A DNA stretch of 41,326 bases from positions 1-41,326 of the forward strand of contig JAHCHD010000028.1 of assembly GCA_026129915.1 (NCBI GenBank). The letters are read 5' to 3'. The stretch's first letter is position 1. Each line of letters starts with the position of its first letter. The notes beneath the pieces were generated by a model. That model saw nothing but the letters and a program-made list of their open reading frames with translations, was not told where the DNA came from and did not search any database. This document shows positions 36,044-41,326 of the stretch, piece after piece. This DNA is from Bryobacterales bacterium (GTDB lineage Bacteria; Acidobacteriota; Terriglobia; Bryobacterales; Bryobacteraceae). A program made the position numbers and the translations under genes.

Positions 36044-37570
36044 GTGGATCAGTTTGAAGATCAATTTCTTAGCGAGACCCATACCCATCTGACCTTGTCC
36101 TTTGACGAGGAAGAGAAGTTTTTTGACGCGGAGGCCGCCGAAGACGGTGAGGATTCTGCAGCCGCACCGGTAGAAGAGTCGATTTATACCGACGATCCGG
36201 TACGCGTCTATCTCCGCGAGATGGGTTCCGTGCCGTTGCTCACTCGCGAGGGCGAAGTGCGGCTCGCGCGCCGTATGGAGCGCGGGAAGCTCCGCATGCA
36301 GCGGGCCATCAGCCGCTCCAACGTCGTGCAGGTGGCTGCCGTCAGCATCGCCGAACAGGTCCGCAGCAGCGCGCTGGCGCTCGAAAGCGTGGCCGACCTC
36401 GGTGACGTCGAGGAAGGCACCACCGCCTACCAGAAGCGGATCAAGGACATCCACGCCCAGTTCGAGGAACTCATCAAGACCTACCGCAAGCTCGCTTCGC
36501 TGTGGGAAAAGTATGAAACCTCCACCACGCAAAACCGGAAGCTTAAGCGCAAGAAACTGCAGCAGGCAATCCGTGAAAAGGTGTCTGTTTCCAAGCAGAT
36601 CCGCGCCATTCCCTGGTACAACAACCACTGGTTGGATTTCACCCGGGAGCTCGAGCACACCGTAGATACCCTCGGCGTGATGTATGCCGAGTTGCGCAAG
36701 ATGGAAGCATCCGGGGTGAAAGACGTCAGCCGGGTGCGCGAACTCAAGCGCGAGATTCGCAAGTTGGAAGCCCAGGCGGGCACCAACTTTGTGGCCCTCA
36801 CGCACACCATGGAGGTGATTCGCGTCGGGTACATTGAGGCTGAGCGTGCCAAGAAGGATCTGGTGGAAGCCAACCTGCGCCTGGTCGTTTCCGTCGCGAA
36901 GAAATATGTAAACCGCGGTCTTCACTTGCTCGACCTGATTCAGGAAGGCAACATCGGGTTGATGCGGGCGGCCGATAAGTTTGAGTACCGCCGTGGCTAC
37001 AAGTTCTCCACCTATGCCACGTGGTGGATTCGCCAGGCCATTACCCGCGCGATCGCTGACCAGAGCCGCACCATTCGTATCCCGGTGCACATGAATGAGA
37101 GCATGAACAAGTTCCTGCGCGCCACCCGCGAGCTCGAAAAGGAACTCGGGCGTGTTCCTACCAACGACGAAATTAGCCGCCGCATGGATATCTCTGTCGA
37201 GAAGGTCCAGAAGCTGAAGACGATTTCGCGCGATCCCGTGTCGCTCGAAACGCCGGTGGGGCGCGATGGCGAATCGGCTCTCGGCGACCTCATCGAGGAC
37301 CGCTGGGTGGGTTCCCCCGTCGATGCCGTGATCGATTCCAATGTGCGTGACGAAACCGCCAACATCCTGAAGACCCTCTCTCCCAAAGAGGAGAAGGTCA
37401 TCCGCCTGCGTTTCGGCATTGGCTGCGACCGGGAGCATACCCTGGAGGAAATCGGCCAGGAATTCGACGTCACCCGCGAGCGAATCCGGCAGATTGAAGC
37501 CAAGGCTCTGCGGCAACTCCGCTCCCCGGAGCGAGCCCGCCACTTGCGTGCACTGTTGGCGGCTCGCTAA
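36044..37570 (+). CDS. rpoD: RNA polymerase primary sigma factor (sigma-70)
   Basis: The 508-residue protein is a group 1 sigma factor. Region 1.2 is [21 protein letters not shown] non-conserved insert follows, then region 2 ([56 protein letters not shown]), region 3, and region 4 with [16 protein letters not shown] and [19 protein letters not shown]. The N-terminus before region 1.2 is only about 50 acidic residues, so canonical region 1.1 is short or absent. The start is GTG at 36044, set by a perfect GGAGGTGA at 36029-36036, 7 nt away. A strong terminator follows the gene. Confidence 0.95.
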   Translation: MDQFEDQFLSETHTHLTLSFDEEEKFFDAEAAEDGEDSAAAPVEESIYTDDPVRVYLREMGSVPLLTREGEVRLARRMERGKLRMQRAISRSNVVQVAAVSIAEQVRSSALALESVADLGDVEEGTTAYQKRIKDIHAQFEELIKTYRKLASLWEKYETSTTQNRKLKRKKLQQAIREKVSVSKQIRAIPWYNNHWLDFTRELEHTVDTLGVMYAELRKMEASGVKDVSRVRELKREIRKLEAQAGTNFVALTHTMEVIRVGYIEAERAKKDLVEANLRLVVSVAKKYVNRGLHLLDLIQEGNIGLMRAADKFEYRRGYKFSTYATWWIRQAITRAIADQSRTIRIPVHMNESMNKFLRATRELEKELGRVPTNDEISRRMDISVEKVQKLKTISRDPVSLETPVGRDGESALGDLIEDRWVGSPVDAVIDSNVRDETANILKTLSPKEEKVIRLRFGIGCDREHTLEEIGQEFDVTRERIRQIEAKALRQLRSPERARHLRALLAAR

Positions 37571-37602
37571 CACTCACGCTTTCACGCCGGTTAAGTCCAC
37601 GA

Positions 37603-37638
37603 AAACAGCGTCCAGGGTTGGGCGCTGTTTCCTTTTTT
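37603..37638 (+). terminator. Rho-independent terminator after rpoD
   Basis: AAACAGCG (37603-37610) pairs perfectly with CGCTGTTT (37623-37630) across a 12-nt loop that can add two further pairs (CC with GG). It is followed by CC and six T residues (37633-37638). It lies 33 bp after the rpoD stop and separates rpoD from the DUF6544-like gene. Confidence 0.88.
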
Positions 37639-37667
37639 AAGATAGCCATATCTGATATTCTGCGCCT

Positions 37668-38525
37668 ATGGATTGGCTGCTTCTGGCGTTGCTTGCTATC
37701 CTGCTCACCGTGTTGCTCGCGGGCGGCTGGTACGCAATCGGCGCGCATACCGCGAAGATGGAATCCGATCGGATTGCCGGGCAACTCTGGGCCGGCCGCG
37801 TAGCGCGCACTCACCGTGCGGGCGAGACCCTGTTCTACGAGACTCAGGTGGCGGAGCTGCCTGAAGTTGTACGCCGCTATTTCCAGTGGACTTTTGACGA
37901 CGGCACTCCCATCGCCCACGCCGCCCGCATCCTCATGACCGGGCGCATCCGCCTCGGGCGCGGCAAACCTTGGATGCCCCATCACAGCGAGGAAGTCATC
38001 CGTGCCGAGGAAGGTTTCCTTTGGACCGCCAACGTCAGCGGCTCGCTGCCAATCTCCGGCTCGGATTCGTTTGTCGATGGGCAAGGCGCCATGCAGTGGC
38101 GGCTGCTTGGCCTTCTGCCGGTGATGACCGCCGCCAACGCCAACATCACCCGTGCCGCCCGCTGGCGCTTCGTCGCCGAGTACGTCTTCGTTCCAGGGGC
38201 TCTCTTGCCCAGTGAGCGTGTCAGATGGGAAGCGGTTGGCGATCATAACGCCCGGGTCACCATCTTCCATGACGGCATCGCTCATTCCCTGCACTTTGAT
38301 TTTGACCTCGAAGGAATGCCGCGCAAAGTAAGCTTCGAGCGCTGGGGAGACTTCGAAAGCGAAGGCGGCATCTGGCAGCCAATCCCCTACGCGGTCCGCT
38401 GCCATGGCGTCTTCCGCAAGGGGGGCTACTCCCTGCCTCGCCAGTACACCGCCTGTTGGTGGGCCGATACCGACAAAGAACTCGCCGTGGTGGAGCTCGA
38501 GATTGAAGACGCGGACTTCCAGTAG
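37668..38525 (+). CDS. DUF6544/DUF6920-like membrane-anchored protein of unknown function
   Basis: The 285-residue product has one N-terminal hydrophobic segment (residues about 3-25, LLLALLAILLTVLLAGGWYA) and a soluble remainder. LPEVVRRYFQWTF, MTGRIRLGRGKPWMPHHSEE, GFLWTANVSGSLPISG and WQPIPYAVRCHGVF resemble the widespread DUF6544/DUF6920 family, whose role is unknown. The soluble part is rich in beta-strand patterns and might be periplasmic. It starts 30 bp after the rpoD terminator, so it must have its own promoter; I do not see a good one in the short gap. Confidence 0.7.
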   Translation: MDWLLLALLAILLTVLLAGGWYAIGAHTAKMESDRIAGQLWAGRVARTHRAGETLFYETQVAELPEVVRRYFQWTFDDGTPIAHAARILMTGRIRLGRGKPWMPHHSEEVIRAEEGFLWTANVSGSLPISGSDSFVDGQGAMQWRLLGLLPVMTAANANITRAARWRFVAEYVFVPGALLPSERVRWEAVGDHNARVTIFHDGIAHSLHFDFDLEGMPRKVSFERWGDFESEGGIWQPIPYAVRCHGVFRKGGYSLPRQYTACWWADTDKELAVVELEIEDADFQ

Positions 38526-38666
38526 ATTCCCCGCGCGTCGCGAGATCCACCCCCCATCGCCCGCCTCTCGCCCTTCCGTTGCGTTTAGAATGGGGCAGGG
38601 CGCCCCGCTGCTTGTTGCCGCTGTCCGGAGGCGCTGTTCCTGTTTTGCGCGAGGGCCAATCCGCCA

Positions 38667-41102
38667 ATGACCAACTACGAACTCCTGGGCCAGTTCTACC
38701 TGGGCCGCCGCTTCGACCTTGAAACCAAGACCAGAGATACCCTGCCGCTCCTCTACCGCTCGAACGATCTGCTAACCCACGCCGTCTGTGTCGGCATGAC
38801 CGGCAGCGGCAAGACCGGCCTCTGCGTGGGCCTGCTCGAAGAAGCTGCCATCGACGGCATCCCCGCCCTGGTGATTGACCCCAAGGGCGACCTCACTAAC
38901 CTCCTGCTTACCTTCCCCCAACTGCGTCCGCAGGACTTCCGCCCCTGGATCAACGAGGACGAAGCCCGCATCAAGGATCTCAGCCCGGATGACTACGCCA
39001 CCCAGCAGTCGGAACTCTGGCGCAAAGGCCTCGAACGCTGGGACCAGCAGGGCGACCGCATCCAGCGCCTGCGGGACTCCGCTGACTTCGCCATCTACAC
39101 GCCGGGCAGCACCGCTGGTATCCCCGTGAGCGTGCTGCGTTCCTTCGATGCGCCGGATGCCTCCATCCTGGAAGACCGCGAAGCCTTCGCCGAACTGGTT
39201 AGCTCCACGGCCAGTTCGCTGCTTGGCCTGCTGAAAATCAATGCCGACCCCGTGCAAAGCCGCGAGCACATCCTGCTGGCCAACCTGCTGAGCGCGGCTT
39301 GGATGGCCGGCCGCAGCCTCGACCTGCCCACGCTCATCCTGCAGGTGCAGAAACCCCCCATGCAGCGCTTCGGCGTCATGGATGTCGATACCTTCTACCC
39401 TGAGCGCGACCGTTTCCAACTGGCCATGGCCCTGAATAACCTCATCGCCTCGCCCGGCTTTGCCATCTGGATGGAAGGCGAACCGCTCGACATTGGCCGC
39501 CTCCTTTACACGCCCCAGGGCAAGCCGCGCATCGCCGTCCTTTCAATTGCGCACCTCAGCGACGCCGAGCGCATGTTCTTCGTCTCCATGCTGCTCAACC
39601 AGACCCTCTCCTGGGTCCGGCGGCAGTCGGGAACCACCAGCCTCCGTGCCCTGCTCTACATGGACGAGATCTTCGGCTACTTCCCGCCGGTATCCAATCC
39701 GCCCTCCAAAGGTCCCCTGCTCACTCTGCTCAAGCAGGCGCGCGCCTTCGGCATGGGCATTGTGCTGGCCACGCAGAATCCGGTGGATCTGGACTACAAG
39801 GGCCTGTCAAACTGCGGCACCTGGTTCATCGGGCGTCTGCAGACTGAGAACGACAAGAGCCGTTTGATGGATGGCCTCTCCAGCGCCTCCGGCGGCGGTG
39901 CCTTCGACAAGGCACGCATGAACGCGATTCTGTCGAGCGTGGGAAACCGCGTCTTCCTGCTGCACAACGTCCACCAGCCGGAACCCGTAACCTTTGAAAC
40001 TCGCTGGGCGATGAGCTATCTCCGTGGCCCGCTTACACGCAACCAGATCATGACGCTGATGGCGCCCTACAAGGCCGCCGGCGTCGCGCCCTCCTCTGCC
40101 ACTCAGGCCGCGAATGCCGGGGCTTCCCCTGTGGGCTTCGCCGCGCCACCGCCACCTCCGCCCCCTCCCTCGATGGCGGCCACCGCCACCGCACGGCCTG
40201 CCTTGCCTCCGGGAATCCGTGAGTTCTTCCTCCCGGCCCGCAACGCCACAGACCTGGAATATGTGCCCCTCCTGGGAGGTTTTGCTCGCGTGCACTACAT
40301 CCAGGCCAAAGCAGGTGTAGACGAAACGCACACCGTGGCCCTGCTCGCCACCTTCGAAGACGGCGCGGAACCCATTCATTGGGAGCACGCCGAGGAAGTT
40401 GCCCTCGACGCACGCGAACTCGAAACCGAGCCTCGCCCGGCTTTGCGCTTTGGCGAGATTCCCGCCGGCATGCTGGATGCCCGTCGGCTGAAGGGATGGG
40501 AGGCCGACCTGAATCGCTTCCTGTTCACCTCCAGACCCCTCACGCTGCTCCGCAGCAAGACCTTTGGCGTCACCTCCAAACCCGGCGAAAGCGAGCGCGA
40601 TTTCCGCATTCATCTGCGCCAGATTGCCCACGAGCAGCGCGACCAGAAAGTGGCTGCGTTGCGAGCCCGTTACGGTGACCGTCTGACGAAACTCGAAGAG
40701 CGCATCTTCGCCGCCCAGCAGCGTCTGGCGAAAGAGAAGGCCGATGTGCGCAAGGCCCAGGTGGACATGGTCAGCACCGCGGGCGCAGCCCTGCTGGGCG
40801 CCATTTTCGGCGGAGGCAGGGGCAGCGTAGCCACCCGCGCCGCCCGCGGAGGCTCCACCGCAGCCCGCGGCTTCGGGCGTTCGCAGAAAGAAGCGCAAGA
40901 CGCAGCGATCGCAGGTGAGAAAGTAGAGCAATTGATCGTCCAGCGCGACGAACTTCTGCAGGAGCTGCAACTCCAGGCCGACGCCATCACCCAGCAGATG
41001 GACCCACTCTTTGAAGAACTGGAAACCGTGTCCATCAAGCCCAAAAAGGCCGACATCGACATCCGACTGGTTACCCTAATCTGGCGCCCCCGAACCGCCT
41101 AA
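38667..41102 (+). CDS. HerA/FtsK-superfamily P-loop ATPase with proline-rich linker and C-terminal coiled coil
   Basis: The 811-residue protein has Walker A GMTGSGKT (43-50), ALVIDPKGDLTNLL, Walker B LLYMDEIFGYFPP (about 328-340), and QARAFGMGIVLATQNPVDLD with the sensor Gln/Asn, as in HerA-like helicase/ATPases. A run of eight prolines near residue 494 separates the ATPase from a second half, which ends in a charged coiled coil (LTKLEERIFAAQQRLAKEK) and a glycine/alanine-rich stretch (LLGAIFGGGRGSVATRAARG). It may translocate DNA or remodel a protein complex. No partner nuclease (NurA-like) lies within the window. The 141 bp before it hold no gene. Confidence 0.8.
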   Translation: MTNYELLGQFYLGRRFDLETKTRDTLPLLYRSNDLLTHAVCVGMTGSGKTGLCVGLLEEAAIDGIPALVIDPKGDLTNLLLTFPQLRPQDFRPWINEDEARIKDLSPDDYATQQSELWRKGLERWDQQGDRIQRLRDSADFAIYTPGSTAGIPVSVLRSFDAPDASILEDREAFAELVSSTASSLLGLLKINADPVQSREHILLANLLSAAWMAGRSLDLPTLILQVQKPPMQRFGVMDVDTFYPERDRFQLAMALNNLIASPGFAIWMEGEPLDIGRLLYTPQGKPRIAVLSIAHLSDAERMFFVSMLLNQTLSWVRRQSGTTSLRALLYMDEIFGYFPPVSNPPSKGPLLTLLKQARAFGMGIVLATQNPVDLDYKGLSNCGTWFIGRLQTENDKSRLMDGLSSASGGGAFDKARMNAILSSVGNRVFLLHNVHQPEPVTFETRWAMSYLRGPLTRNQIMTLMAPYKAAGVAPSSATQAANAGASPVGFAAPPPPPPPPSMAATATARPALPPGIREFFLPARNATDLEYVPLLGGFARVHYIQAKAGVDETHTVALLATFEDGAEPIHWEHAEEVALDARELETEPRPALRFGEIPAGMLDARRLKGWEADLNRFLFTSRPLTLLRSKTFGVTSKPGESERDFRIHLRQIAHEQRDQKVAALRARYGDRLTKLEERIFAAQQRLAKEKADVRKAQVDMVSTAGAALLGAIFGGGRGSVATRAARGGSTAARGFGRSQKEAQDAAIAGEKVEQLIVQRDELLQELQLQADAITQQMDPLFEELETVSIKPKKADIDIRLVTLIWRPRTA

Positions 41103-41173
41103 GCCCGGCCTTCGGCACGCTTGGACCCCATCCCCCCCACAACCCCATCCGCACCACGTCCAGTGGTGCCACC

Positions 41174-41326
41174 TCAGCGTGGCCCGACCACATAACGCGT
41201 GCCGTACTCCACCCCGCCCTGCTCCAGGAAACGGAGAGACTCCTCGACAAAGCTCCGCACGCGAGGATGCTCCACCTGCGACTCCGCATACGAAGTGCCC
41301 GCTCCACCCGCGACGGACTCACCGTG
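41174..41326 (-). CDS. Possible C-terminal fragment of an unrecognised protein
   Basis: A minus-strand frame is open from the right edge to a TGA at 41174, giving 50 residues that end in EESLRFLEQGGVEYGTRYVV and GPR. The composition looks like a folded protein (helix SFVEESLRFLEQGG, then a strand), unlike the Arg/Ser-rich text of the competing frames. It would be convergent with the ATPase gene, 71 bp away. I do not recognise the family, and the call rests on composition only. Confidence 0.45.
   Translation of the reverse strand, partial: HGESVAGGAGTSYAESQVEHPRVRSFVEESLRFLEQGGVEYGTRYVVGPR

Noticed and set aside
36041..37573. 510-residue minus-strand frame opposite rpoD.
   Set aside because: It mirrors rpoD almost end to end, a usual effect of GC-rich codon use; rpoD motifs and the ribosome-binding site support the plus strand.

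Overview
The window is a GC-rich chromosomal segment with dense, mostly operonic coding and no insertion sequence, CRISPR array, rRNA or tRNA that I can see. The gene content suggests an Acidobacteriota soil or sediment bacterium of the Solibacter/Bryobacter kind: hopanoid genes with two alcohol dehydrogenases, a pyruvate:ferredoxin oxidoreductase followed by a DHOD-like protein, Tat-exported sugar enzymes and an APC permease. This is an inference from family content; no rRNA is present to confirm it.

Layout. 1-3230: the start of a GH95 fucosidase-type gene and a GT-C glycosyltransferase (minus), divergent from a cellulose-synthase-like GT2 (plus). 3416-6101: a Tat-exported TIM-barrel sugar isomerase and SppA peptidase (plus). 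6125-19408: a long minus-strand run read from right to left: ispH, shc, hpnH, hpnA, hpnG, two Zn alcohol dehydrogenases, hpnC, hpnD, then a TPR/OGT-like glycosyltransferase and a methyltransferase. 19605-24627 (plus): a polyprenol-phosphate GT2, a YHS protein, a 761-residue FAD/NAD(P)-membrane-ferredoxin fusion, a YceI protein and a PduO-type cobalamin adenosyltransferase. 24646-30738 (minus): a YhhQ queuosine-precursor transporter, lipA, an APC permease, thiE and an ABC exporter. 30951-35586 (plus): PFOR (split by a frameshift) and a DHOD-like protein. 35587-36043 is a non-coding, hairpin-rich leader. 36044-41102 (plus): rpoD with a clear terminator, a DUF6544-like protein and a HerA/FtsK-type ATPase. 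The right edge may hold the tail of a minus-strand gene.

How the genes work together. The hopanoid block links C5 isoprenoid supply (ispH) to C30 assembly (hpnC, hpnD), cyclisation (shc), side-chain addition (hpnH) and adenine removal (hpnG). Enzymes for the two sides of the pathway are interleaved and several stops and starts touch. The two dehydrogenases follow hpnG almost without a gap, just where the pathway needs a reductase to turn ribosylhopane into bacteriohopanetetrol. I regard this as the most interesting lead in the window. hpnE is not seen.

Quality caution: ispH and the PFOR gene both carry indels at short homopolymers while the flanking protein sequence stays well conserved. This looks more like sequence or assembly error than gene decay, but reads are needed to decide.
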